A stretch of 5,805 bases of DNA. It comes from Hyphomonas sp. GTDB lineage: Bacteria; Pseudomonadota; Alphaproteobacteria; Caulobacterales; Hyphomonadaceae. Location of the stretch: contig DNFL01000306.1 in NCBI GenBank assembly GCA_003486945.1, positions 1 to 5,805 of the forward strand, in the 5' to 3' direction. A program made the translations under genes and the position numbers. Every line of letters starts with the position of its first letter. Position 1 is the stretch's first letter. The notes below the pieces were generated by a model that searched no databases, was not told the origin of the DNA, and worked only from the letters and a program-made list of their open reading frames with translations. Positions 1 through 5,785 of this stretch are shown in pieces.

Positions 1-125
1 AGGCGCTTGCGGCCCTTGGCGCGGCGGCGTGCCAGCACCTTGCGGCCGTTTTTCGTTGCCATCCGCTCGCGGAAGCCATGCGTGCGCTTGCGGCGGAGAT
101 TGCTCGGCTGGAATGTGCGTTTCAT
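1..125 (-). CDS. rpmH: 50S ribosomal protein L34, C-terminus cut by window edge
   Basis: This is the small, very basic protein L34 of the large ribosomal subunit, which binds 23S rRNA. Reading the minus strand from the ATG at 125-123 gives a protein beginning [18 protein letters not shown] and continuing through [20 protein letters not shown], the near-universal L34 sequence. Forty-one codons and two bases of the next are present. The family is usually about 44 residues, so only about three residues and the stop are missing at the left edge. A weak AGGG lies a few bases before the start. In most bacteria rnpA and yidC follow rpmH; that side is outside the window. The gene diverges from the serine hydrolase gene at 323, and a candidate promoter lies at 163-191. 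Identification is nearly certain. Confidence 0.97.
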   Translation of the reverse strand, partial: MKRTFQPSNLRRKRTHGFRERMATKNGRKVLARRRAKGRKR

Positions 126-162
126 TGGTCTGCCCTGACGGCTTGGAATCTGGAAACCGCGG

Positions 163-191
163 CCAATACAGGCCGGGCGGGACGAGGTCAA
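163..191 (-). promoter_or_regulatory. candidate promoter for rpmH
   Basis: On the minus strand a TTGACC box (186-191, five of six to the -35 consensus) is followed after exactly 17 bp by TATTGG (163-168, three of six to the -10 consensus). Transcription would start about 30 bp before the rpmH ATG at 125, a reasonable leader length. The -35 box and spacing are good, but the -10 box is poor. Alphaproteobacterial housekeeping promoters often match the -10 consensus badly, so this is plausible but unproven. Confidence 0.4.
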
Positions 192-263
192 GCGGGGCCT
201 TGCGGGATTCCGCAACGCGGCGGAGCAGAGATTGCAGTTGGGCTGAACCTGCCCGGTTTACAC

Positions 264-275
264 TTTGGTGCCAAA
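264..275. repeat. short inverted repeat TTTGG-TG-CCAAA in the divergent intergenic region
   Basis: Five-base perfect arms are separated by two bases, about 48 bp before the GTG start of the serine hydrolase gene. The second arm is followed by GGCGCC. The size and location would suit an operator for the rightward gene or a weak structure in its leader. An arm this short can occur by chance, and no flanking promoter is convincing. Confidence 0.25.
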
Positions 276-310
276 CGGCGCCTTATCCTTGGCTCAGTCA
301 CACTATGCTT

Positions 311-316
311 GAGGGG
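311..316 (+). promoter_or_regulatory. ribosome-binding site deciding the GTG start at 323
   Basis: GAGGGG lies six bases before the GTG at 323. It is downstream of the competing ATG at 305, which has no purine-rich sequence in front of it. This site supports the shorter protein that starts directly with the signal peptide. Confidence 0.6.
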
Positions 317-322
317 ATTCGA

Positions 323-1498
323 GTGCGGATAAGCGCGTTCCTGCTGGGTCTGGCCTGTATCGCCGCTGGCTCTGCCTCTGCCCAGACACTCGATTATGAC
401 CGGCTTGACCAGCGCCTCACGCAGCTGTCCCGAGAAGACGACATGGTCGGTCTGGCCGTCGCCGTAATCGACAAGGGTCAGATCGCCTTCGCGCGCGGTT
501 ACGGGGTCACAGCCTATGGCGAGAGCCCGGTGACCAAGGACACGGTTTTCCGCTGGGCCTCCTTGTCGAAAGGCGTCGCCAGCAGCCTCACGGCCAAGCT
601 GGCGATGGAAGGCCGCTTCGCGCTCGATGACACGCTGGCCTCCTTCCGGACGAGCCTGCGCCTGCCGGGCAAGGGCGAAGAGACCGCGACGCTGGAAGAT
701 CTGCTGGCGCACCGGGTGGGCGTTGTATCGAACGCGTATGACACGCTGCTGGAAGACGGCCGCGACCCGGCAGATATCCGAGGGCGCCTTGCGGGGTTGA
801 AAGTCGTCTGCCCGATCCGCGACTGCCATTCGTATCAGAATGTCGCCTTCGATGCGGTGACCGAGATTGTCGAAGCCGCAACCGGTGCGACCTATAGCGC
901 CGCCGTCGATACTTCCCTGTTCAAGCCGCTGAACATGACCACGGCCAGCACCGGGCGGGCGGGCCTGATCAACTCGGCCTCCTGGGCCAAGCCGTATGAA
1001 AAGAAGCGCGACACACCCCGGCCCGTGCGCCAGACGGTGAAGGAGCCTTACTACAAGGTGCCCGCGGCCGGCGGCGTCAACGGCTCCATTCTCGACCTCG
1101 CCCAGTTTGCCCGCGCGCAGATGGGACTCGAGCCGGATGTGCTGACGCCCGAAACGCTCGAAGCGTTGCACATGCCACGCGTCTACACGCCGCGCGAACA
1201 GTCGCGGCTCAGCGCCCACTATGAAGGCCGTATGAAAGATGCCCGCTATGCGCTCGGCTGGCGGACCTACAAATACGACGTGACCGGCAGCCGTGTGGTC
1301 GGCCATCGCGGCGCGGTGGAGGGCTATCGCTCGCTGATGCTTTTCGATCCCGAACTCGATTCCGGCGTGGTCGTCCTTTGGAACTCCAACGCGCGCCGCC
1401 CGGTCGGCATCGAGCTGGAAGTGATGGATATGGTTTACGGTCTGCCCCCGCAGGACTGGATGCAGATCGATGGCGGCGGGGTCGGCGCCGCGAAATAG
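323..1498 (+). CDS. exported serine hydrolase of the class C beta-lactamase / penicillin-binding-like family
   Basis: Protein of 391 residues with the beta-lactamase-family (PF00144-type) fold. Visible motifs are the nucleophile motif SLSK (S80, K83), the second motif YQN (Y171-N173) and an HRG in place of KTG (H328-G330, in VGHRGAVEGY). Class C-like esterases and D-amino-acid peptidases of this superfamily commonly have HxG there. Residues 1-20 (MRISAFLLGLACIAAGSASA) form a signal peptide with likely cleavage before QT, so the enzyme should act in the periplasm. C163 and C168 flank the YQN region and could form a disulphide. I chose the GTG at 323 because GAGGGG (311-316) sits six bases before it and it gives a clean signal peptide. 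The in-frame ATG at 305 has no ribosome-binding site and would add MLEGIR. The substrate cannot be read from sequence: esterase, D-Ala peptidase and beta-lactamase are all open, and true AmpC activity is the least likely. The histidine kinase gene follows 54 bp downstream on the same strand. Confidence 0.9.
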   Translation: MRISAFLLGLACIAAGSASAQTLDYDRLDQRLTQLSREDDMVGLAVAVIDKGQIAFARGYGVTAYGESPVTKDTVFRWASLSKGVASSLTAKLAMEGRFALDDTLASFRTSLRLPGKGEETATLEDLLAHRVGVVSNAYDTLLEDGRDPADIRGRLAGLKVVCPIRDCHSYQNVAFDAVTEIVEAATGATYSAAVDTSLFKPLNMTTASTGRAGLINSASWAKPYEKKRDTPRPVRQTVKEPYYKVPAAGGVNGSILDLAQFARAQMGLEPDVLTPETLEALHMPRVYTPREQSRLSAHYEGRMKDARYALGWRTYKYDVTGSRVVGHRGAVEGYRSLMLFDPELDSGVVVLWNSNARRPVGIELEVMDMVYGLPPQDWMQIDGGGVGAAK

Positions 1499-1552
1499 GA
1501 AGAGGCGGGCGCCCCGTTTCCCTTACGGCGGTTATCGCCTACATCTCCGGAC

Positions 1553-2974
1553 GTGACCGAGCGCCCCCTCGCCTCTTTAATCAGCCGTCTGCCGGGCGCA
1601 AGGCGCCTGACGGAGAGCCTGTCTGCGCGCCTGTTCGCACTGACACTGGGCGTCATCCTTGTCACCGAATTCCTGATTTTCATTCCATCAGCTGCGGGTC
1701 TTCGTACCCAGTGGCTTGAAGAGCGCGCCGCCGCCGCCCGCATCGCTTCGCTTGCACTGGAAGCGGCGCCAATGCGGGAAGTGTCTGACGAACTTGCCGC
1801 GAGCCTGCTGAAGAGAGCCGAACTGCTGGCTGTGGCCGAAACCGAAGACGACATGCGCTTCCAGCTGCTGGCTCCTGCCGCGCCGATCGAGGGGCCTGTG
1901 CGCAGCATAGACCTGCGGGGCACCAACATGATGGGCCGCTCCATGGGCGCAATGTCGGAATTTTTTGCCCCGCCGGGCGAAATTCTGGTGGTGACGGCTG
2001 AAGGCGCAGATGAAACGCGGGTGATCGATTTCGTGGTGCCGCAGGCGCCGTTGAAGGCGGCCCTTGTCGCCTTCGCCTGGCGCGTGACCGGACTGTCGCT
2101 GATCATCGGCCTCGTCGCGGCAATCCTGATCTATGCCGTGCTCGACGTGCTGGTTGTGCGTCCGATGAAACGCGTGACGGTTAGCGTGGAACAGTTCAGC
2201 CGCGATCCGGGAAGCTGGACGCGCCGCCTGTCGCCCACGCCGCGCCGCGACGAGATAGGACGGGCGCAGAATGCGTTGGCAGGCATGGAGGAAGTGGTGG
2301 CAGATGCCTTCCGGCAGAAGGCACACCTCGCCGAACTGGGCAGCGCGGTGGCCAAGATCAACCACGACCTGCGCAACTCGCTCGCCTCTGCGCAGCTCGT
2401 CTCGGATGTGCTGGCAAAGTCCGAAGACCCGCGCGTCACCCGCGCCGCGCCGCGCCTTGAGCGGGCGCTCGAGCGCGCCATCGAATTGGCGACCGCAACA
2501 CTGGACTACGGCAAGGCCGCGCCGCGCGCACCGAAACTGCAGACCGTCCGCTTGCGGAGTGTCATCGTAGAAGCCGCCGACGAAGCGCTGAACGGCAGCG
2601 GCGCGCTCGTGCCGCTCGCCATTCCGGAGGAAGTGCGGATTGAAACTGATCCGGAACACTTGCACCGCATCGCTGCAAACCTCATCCGCAATGCCGCCGA
2701 GGCGCTGGGCCAGTCCGGGCGGCGTGATCCGCAAATCCACGTGACGCTGACCGGCGGCGCGCTGGTTTTCCGCGATAACGGGCCCGGCCTGCCGGAGAAA
2801 GCACAGGAAAACCTGTTCCGGCCCTTTGCCGGCGCGGGCCGCACCAACGGCACCGGCCTCGGTCTTGTAATAGCGCATGAACTGGCGGTCGCGCTTGGCG
2901 GGGAACTGTCGCTGATGGAAACCGGCGAGCAAGGCACCGCTTTCCGCCTCACCCTGCCCGGCCTACCCGCATGA
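1553..2974 (+). CDS. two-transmembrane sensor histidine kinase (HAMP, HisKA-like, HATPase), orphan
   Basis: Protein of 473 residues with a complete kinase layout. The first membrane helix is at about 25-48, a periplasmic region of about 125 residues follows, and the second helix is at about 177-200. A HAMP linker covers about 201-255. The dimerisation and phosphotransfer helix carries H271 in AKINHDLRNSLASAQL. The ATPase domain shows the N box (NLIRNAAEAL, N376 and N380), G1 box DNGPGLP (408-414), F box LFRPF (421-425) and G2 box GTGLGL (433-438). All residues expected for ATP binding and autophosphorylation are present. The NHDLRNSLASAQL variant of the H box is one I know from a group of alphaproteobacterial kinases. 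The GTG at 1553 is the only start in frame before the first helix; its ribosome-binding site is weak. No response regulator gene is in the window. The signal sensed is unknown. The gene is probably co-transcribed with the serine hydrolase upstream and with rluA downstream, whose ATG overlaps its stop. Confidence 0.93.
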   Translation: MTERPLASLISRLPGARRLTESLSARLFALTLGVILVTEFLIFIPSAAGLRTQWLEERAAAARIASLALEAAPMREVSDELAASLLKRAELLAVAETEDDMRFQLLAPAAPIEGPVRSIDLRGTNMMGRSMGAMSEFFAPPGEILVVTAEGADETRVIDFVVPQAPLKAALVAFAWRVTGLSLIIGLVAAILIYAVLDVLVVRPMKRVTVSVEQFSRDPGSWTRRLSPTPRRDEIGRAQNALAGMEEVVADAFRQKAHLAELGSAVAKINHDLRNSLASAQLVSDVLAKSEDPRVTRAAPRLERALERAIELATATLDYGKAAPRAPKLQTVRLRSVIVEAADEALNGSGALVPLAIPEEVRIETDPEHLHRIAANLIRNAAEALGQSGRRDPQIHVTLTGGALVFRDNGPGLPEKAQENLFRPFAGAGRTNGTGLGLVIAHELAVALGGELSLMETGEQGTAFRLTLPGLPA

Positions 2975-3618
2975 GCACCTACGCCCCGCCCCTTGACCGG
3001 CTGAAAATCATCCATGCCGATGATGCCCTGATCGCCGTCGACAAGCCCGCCGGCCTTCTTTCAGTACCCGGACGAGGCGAGGACAAAGCCGATTGCGCGG
3101 TCTCCCGTGCCCAGCAGGACTATCCAGATACGCTGACCGTCCACCGGCTCGACATGGCGACCAGCGGCCTCCTCCTCCTCGCGCGCGGCAAGGAGATGCA
3201 GCGTGCGCTGTCCGGCTTGTTCGAGCGCGGCGACGTGGCCAAGCGCTATATTGCCGATGTCTGGGGGGCGCCGATGCCGCCCTCCGGCGAGATCGACCTG
3301 CCGCTGATCACCGACTGGCCGAACCGGCCCTTGCAGAAGATTGACCACGAGACTGGCAAGCCCAGCCGGACGCTCTACGAGAGATTGTCCGCCTCCGGAT
3401 CAACTGCGCGCCTTTCGCTCACGCCGCTGACCGGGCGCTCCCACCAGCTGCGTGTGCACCTCGCCGCCATCGGCCACCCAATCCTCGGGGATGAATTCTA
3501 TGCCCATCCCGAAGCCTTCGCCGCGGCCCCGCGCCTTTGTCTTCACGCCGCTGCGCTATCCTTCCGCCACCCGCTGACCGGCGAGACGCTGGATCTGGAA
3601 TCGCCCTGCCCGTTCTGA
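2971..3618 (+). CDS. rluA: RluA, dual-specificity 23S rRNA / tRNA pseudouridine synthase
   Basis: Protein of 215 residues, close to the 219 of E. coli RluA and lacking the N-terminal S4 domain found in RluC and RluD. The catalytic aspartate is D61 in VHRLDMATSGLLLLAR. Other RluA blocks are DKPAGLLSVPGR (24-35), DLPLITDWPNRP (109-120), ETGKPSRTLYE (127-137), TGRSHQLRVHL (154-164) and GHPILGDEFYA (168-178). From memory, E. coli RluA has nearly the same DLPLI.DWPNRP and HRLDMATSG blocks, which separates it from other family members. In E. coli it makes pseudouridine at 23S rRNA 746 and at position 32 of several tRNAs; the same targets are likely here. The ATG overlaps the kinase TGA (ATGA at 2971-2974) and has no ribosome-binding site of its own, so translation is probably coupled to the kinase gene. 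Confidence 0.93.
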   Translation: MSTYAPPLDRLKIIHADDALIAVDKPAGLLSVPGRGEDKADCAVSRAQQDYPDTLTVHRLDMATSGLLLLARGKEMQRALSGLFERGDVAKRYIADVWGAPMPPSGEIDLPLITDWPNRPLQKIDHETGKPSRTLYERLSASGSTARLSLTPLTGRSHQLRVHLAAIGHPILGDEFYAHPEAFAAAPRLCLHAAALSFRHPLTGETLDLESPCPF

Positions 3619-3623
3619 ACGGG
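3609..3623. repeat. palindrome across the rluA stop codon
   Basis: CCCGTTC and GAACGGG are perfect seven-base arms around a single T, spanning the TGA stop of rluA at 3616-3618. As RNA it could form a six-pair, mostly GC stem with a three-base loop. No run of T follows, so it is not a standard intrinsic terminator. It could be a weak terminator, a 3' end stabiliser, or part of the control region for the next gene, whose candidate -35 box starts at 3625. Confidence 0.35.
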
Positions 3624-3624
3624 G

Positions 3625-3653
3625 TTGACGCTCACATTTGTTCGATATATTGA
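3625..3653 (+). promoter_or_regulatory. candidate promoter for the 143-aa protein gene
   Basis: TTGACG (3625-3630, five of six to the -35 consensus) is followed after 17 bp by TATTGA (3648-3653), or after 15 bp by TATATT (3646-3651, five of six to TATAAT but with short spacing). The 30-bp AT-rich stretch stands out in GC-rich surroundings. The -10 region lies inside the nested palindromes at 3642-3663, so a bound repressor would block it. This suggests the downstream gene has its own promoter apart from rluA. Confidence 0.45.
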
Positions 3654-3663
3654 ATATCGATAT
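3642..3663. repeat. nested AT-rich palindromes, operator-like
   Basis: Three overlapping perfect dyads occur in 22 bp. TCGATAT (3642-3648) pairs with ATATCGA (3654-3660) around five bases. ATATT-G-AATAT occupies 3647-3657. ATATCGATAT, a ten-base perfect palindrome, occupies 3654-3663. They overlap the candidate -10 box and end 16 bp before the start codon at 3680. This is the geometry of a binding site for a dimeric repressor. ArsR-type regulators use AT-rich dyads of this kind, but no regulator gene is in the window, so the protein that binds is unknown. Confidence 0.45.
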
Positions 3664-3667
3664 GAGC

Positions 3668-3673
3668 AAGGAG
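3668..3673 (+). promoter_or_regulatory. strong ribosome-binding site for the ATG at 3680
   Basis: AAGGAG sits six bases before the ATG at 3680. It rules against the in-frame ATG at 3662 and TTG at 3638, which have no such sequence upstream and fall in or before the palindromic promoter region. Confidence 0.7.
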
Positions 3674-3679
3674 CGCCCC

Positions 3680-4111
3680 ATGCACGCTGAACTCGTCCGC
3701 GTCTCGATGCACGAAGTCGATATCAAGATCGTCTCCGGCGACCGCATGCATGTGCTGCAATGGCGCCGCAATCTGCTGTGGGACGAAGTGCTGCTCGACG
3801 GCAAGCGGCAGGCTTCCAGCCATGGCCTCTGGGGCCGCGAGAAAGTCTACGGTCTCGTCTTCGGACGCGATGCGGATGGCCGCGGCGGCCAGCAGGTGAT
3901 GCTGATCCTTGATCCCGGCTATGGCAGCTATGACTACACCCATAACGGCCAGCGCATCAAAGGTGTGCGCCTGGAAGGCGTCGACGGAACGCTCGTTTCG
4001 TTTGGCTCGCTCGACGCCAAGGCGCTGGAAAAGCCCGCGACCTTTGCCGACTGGATGAAGAAATCCATGGGCATGGACTGGGGCACCGGCTCGCCGCGCC
4101 AGCCTCACTAA
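3680..4111 (+). CDS. 143-aa cytoplasmic protein of unknown function, possible FAIM1-like beta fold
   Basis: I do not recognise this protein with certainty. It has no signal peptide or membrane segment, no cysteine, and alternating hydrophobic stretches that suggest mostly beta strands (VDIKIVSG, MHVLQW, DEVLLDGK, VYGLVFG, QVMLILD). The C-terminus (about 119-143) looks less regular and is rich in M, W and G. By eye, the order H24-VLQW, LLDGK (38-42), GRE (52-54), then LILDPGYGSYDYTHNGQRI (75-93) resembles the H.IEF, VDGKE, GKE and I.ID...Y.YT..NGK pattern of the FAIM1 beta-sandwich family. This is a remote, unaligned impression only. The start at 3680 is set by the strong AAGGAG before it. The gene has its own candidate promoter with palindromes. 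Its stop is nine bases from the convergent dacB stop. Coding is well supported by frame, ribosome-binding site and codon use; function is open. Confidence 0.8.
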   Translation: MHAELVRVSMHEVDIKIVSGDRMHVLQWRRNLLWDEVLLDGKRQASSHGLWGREKVYGLVFGRDADGRGGQQVMLILDPGYGSYDYTHNGQRIKGVRLEGVDGTLVSFGSLDAKALEKPATFADWMKKSMGMDWGTGSPRQPH

Positions 4112-4120
4112 GGCGCCCCT

Positions 4121-5572
4121 TTAATTCGCTGCGGCGATATCAATCAGCATACGGTCGATCAGTGCCAGTACGGACGGCGCGTCCACCGGGCGATCATTCG
4201 CGATGACGGAGAAAACCAACGTCTCGCCGCTCGCCGCGATCATATAGCCTGAGAGGGCGTTTACGCCCTGCACCGTTCCGGTCTTCGCAAAGATACGCCC
4301 TTGCAGCGCAGTACCGCGGAACCGGCGCGCGAGCGAACCTGTTTCACCGCCGACCGGAAGCGTTTCGCGGAAGGCATCGCCCCAAGGCTGCGCTGCCGCC
4401 CAGGTGAGGAACTTCACCGTCGCCGCCGGTGAGATGCGGTTATAGGGCGTGAGGCCCGACCCATCGAACAGCTCGACCTCGACGCGGCCAATTCCCGCCT
4501 GTTCGAGCATCTGATTGATGGCCTCGAGCCCGTCTTTCGATCCATCCCCGCCCGTCGCCCGCGCAATATGGCGTAGTAGGAGTTCGGCGGCGAGATTGTC
4601 ACTGTCTCGGGAAACATCATTCACCGCCTCGATCAGCGGCGGCGCTTCAAGGCGAGCGATTTCTTCCAATCCTTCTGGCAGCGGCGCACTGTCCTTCCGT
4701 GTCCGGATGCTCACCTTGCCCTCAACGACAACACCTCGCGCTTCCAGAAGCCGCTTCAGGCGCTGCGCAGCAATCTGCGCGGGCTCATTCACGCTCAGAA
4801 AATAGTTCCGCGGCGCCGTGCCGAGCGGCAGCGCACCAGTAACGCGCACCTCTTCAGTTCCGGGCCAGCGCAGAAGGCTAAGCTCATTCTCGCTGCCGGC
4901 GGCGCCCGTCACCGCCTCTATCACTACCGGCATAAGATCATCACCCGCCGCCCATTCGGCCAACACAGGATCACCTTCAGCCGGACCGGGCGACACGCGC
5001 AGCGCCAGCGCATTGCCATTCACCGACAGCGCCGAAGCAGGCGCGCCATAATAGAAAGGCAAATTGTTCCAGCTCCAGCCAAGGCCGTAAGGTTCATATG
5101 GAATCAGGCTGGCATCGCCGAAAATTTCGCCGACCTGCTCTATCCCGCGCGCAGCAACCGCATCGGCCAGCGTGGACAGGCAATTCGTCAGGCAGTCTGC
5201 CCGGTCGGCAAGTTTTGGATCGCCTGCACCGCGCAGCACCAGCGATGGCGGCGCACCCGCCTCCCCCGGCAAGAGAAGCAGACTGGTGCCCAGCGCGGGA
5301 TCAGCTTCCATCAGTGAGGGGAGGAAGTGAAAGGCAGCCGCCGCCGTGAAAATCTTGGTGTTGGAGGCCGGGATGAAGCGCTCCTGCGCCCGGTCCGCCT
5401 CGATCACTTCCCCTGACAATGTCGCCACCATCAGCCCGAGGCGCACGCCCTCCACCTGCCGTTCGATCGCTGCGCTCGGTGGCAATGCGGGCGCTTCGGG
5501 CACTGGCGCCGTCGCGCAGGCTTGAAGCCCGGCGAGCAGCACAGCGGCGGAAAGGACTGACCTCAATTTCAT
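4121..5572 (-). CDS. dacB: D-alanyl-D-alanine carboxypeptidase/endopeptidase, PBP4 type (peptidase S13), putative lipoprotein
   Basis: Protein of 483 residues, near the 477 of E. coli DacB. Enzymes of this family remove the terminal D-alanine of peptidoglycan stem peptides and cleave D-Ala-mDAP cross-links in the periplasm. All three penicillin-binding motifs are present: SNTK (S70, K73), SDN (S324-N326) and KTG (K430-G432, in FAKTGTVQGVNALSGY). The family block DGSGLTPYNRIS (370-381) is also present. The long insert between the first two motifs is characteristic of PBP4. C127 and C131 (CLTNC) could form a disulphide. The N-terminus (KLR, a hydrophobic core, then LQAC with C19) looks like a lipoprotein signal. 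Alanine at +2 would favour the outer membrane, while Q at -2 is uncommon. Cleavage after ACA by signal peptidase I is the alternative. An AGGA lies five bases before the ATG. It sits 17 bp after hrpB on the same strand, so they probably share a transcript. Confidence 0.93.
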   Translation of the reverse strand: MKLRSVLSAAVLLAGLQACATAPVPEAPALPPSAAIERQVEGVRLGLMVATLSGEVIEADRAQERFIPASNTKIFTAAAAFHFLPSLMEADPALGTSLLLLPGEAGAPPSLVLRGAGDPKLADRADCLTNCLSTLADAVAARGIEQVGEIFGDASLIPYEPYGLGWSWNNLPFYYGAPASALSVNGNALALRVSPGPAEGDPVLAEWAAGDDLMPVVIEAVTGAAGSENELSLLRWPGTEEVRVTGALPLGTAPRNYFLSVNEPAQIAAQRLKRLLEARGVVVEGKVSIRTRKDSAPLPEGLEEIARLEAPPLIEAVNDVSRDSDNLAAELLLRHIARATGGDGSKDGLEAINQMLEQAGIGRVEVELFDGSGLTPYNRISPAATVKFLTWAAAQPWGDAFRETLPVGGETGSLARRFRGTALQGRIFAKTGTVQGVNALSGYMIAASGETLVFSVIANDRPVDAPSVLALIDRMLIDIAAAN

Positions 5573-5589
5573 CCGTATCCTGCTTTTTC

Positions 5590-5785
5590 CTAGTTCAGCC
5601 GTTTCTTGGTGCGGCCTTCGTGTGCGCGCGCATTTGCCGGGTCCTCCGGCCAGTCATGCTTGGGATAGCGCCCGCGCATGTCTTTCGCCATGTCCTTGTA
5701 ACCCGCGCCCCAGAAACGAGCGAGGTCCTGAGTCGTGGCAGCCGGCTTCATGCCCGGCGACAACATCTCCACGGTCACCGGCACG
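5590..5785 (-). CDS. hrpB: ATP-dependent helicase HrpB, C-terminal fragment
   Basis: Only the last 65 or so codons are present; the helicase core lies beyond the right edge. The visible protein runs from VPVTVEMLSPGMKP through QDLARFWGAGYKDMAKDMRGRYPKHDWPEDP to GRTKKRLN and the TAG at 5592-5590. This is the signature C-terminus of HrpB, a DEAH-box-like helicase of about 800 residues; the E. coli protein ends with the same DLA.FW, MKGRYPKHPWPDDP and RRTKK pattern. The cellular role of HrpB is poorly defined. The frame stays open through 5786-5805, but those bases are adapter, so the translated residues before the valine coded at 5784-5782 are not real and the GTG there is not a start. The dacB gene follows 17 bp downstream. 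Confidence 0.92.

Noticed and set aside
238..264. Possible rightward promoter TTGGGC - 15 bp - TACACT before the serine hydrolase
   Set aside because: Spacing is too short and the -35 box poor. The alternative TTGCAG box is 21 bp away, and TTTACA at 257-262 has no good -10 at 16-18 bp. Too weak to annotate.
29..304. Open frame extending the serine hydrolase upstream across rpmH
   Set aside because: It runs antisense through rpmH, has no ribosome-binding site, and its translation (Cys/Arg/Gly-rich) shows no protein-like character. The real protein begins with the signal peptide at 323.
188..1306. Long minus-strand open frame opposite the serine hydrolase
   Set aside because: It is a GC-rich antisense shadow rich in Arg, Gly and His, with no motifs. 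The plus-strand frame has complete catalytic motifs.
323..1498. Calling the serine hydrolase an AmpC-type resistance beta-lactamase
   Set aside because: The third motif is HRG instead of KTG and the neighbours are not ampR or ampD. The family includes many esterases and peptidases, so a resistance role is not supported.
1499..1552. GGCG-GTTAT-CGCC and GGGCGCCC dyads between the serine hydrolase and kinase genes, as a terminator
   Set aside because: The stems are only four base pairs and no T run follows. Short GC dyads are common at this base composition.
1688..2932. Long minus-strand open frame opposite the histidine kinase
   Set aside because: It has no recognisable domain and an unusual Arg/His/Gln-rich composition. 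It overlaps a clearly real kinase gene in full.
4112..4120. Terminator between the convergent 143-aa protein gene and dacB
   Set aside because: Only nine bases separate the stops. They hold a GGCGCC but no stem with a T tract on either strand.
5782..5784. GTG at 5784 as the start of a small complete gene of 64 codons
   Set aside because: The protein is the conserved HrpB C-terminus, so this valine is internal. The frame is cut by the adapter, not started here.
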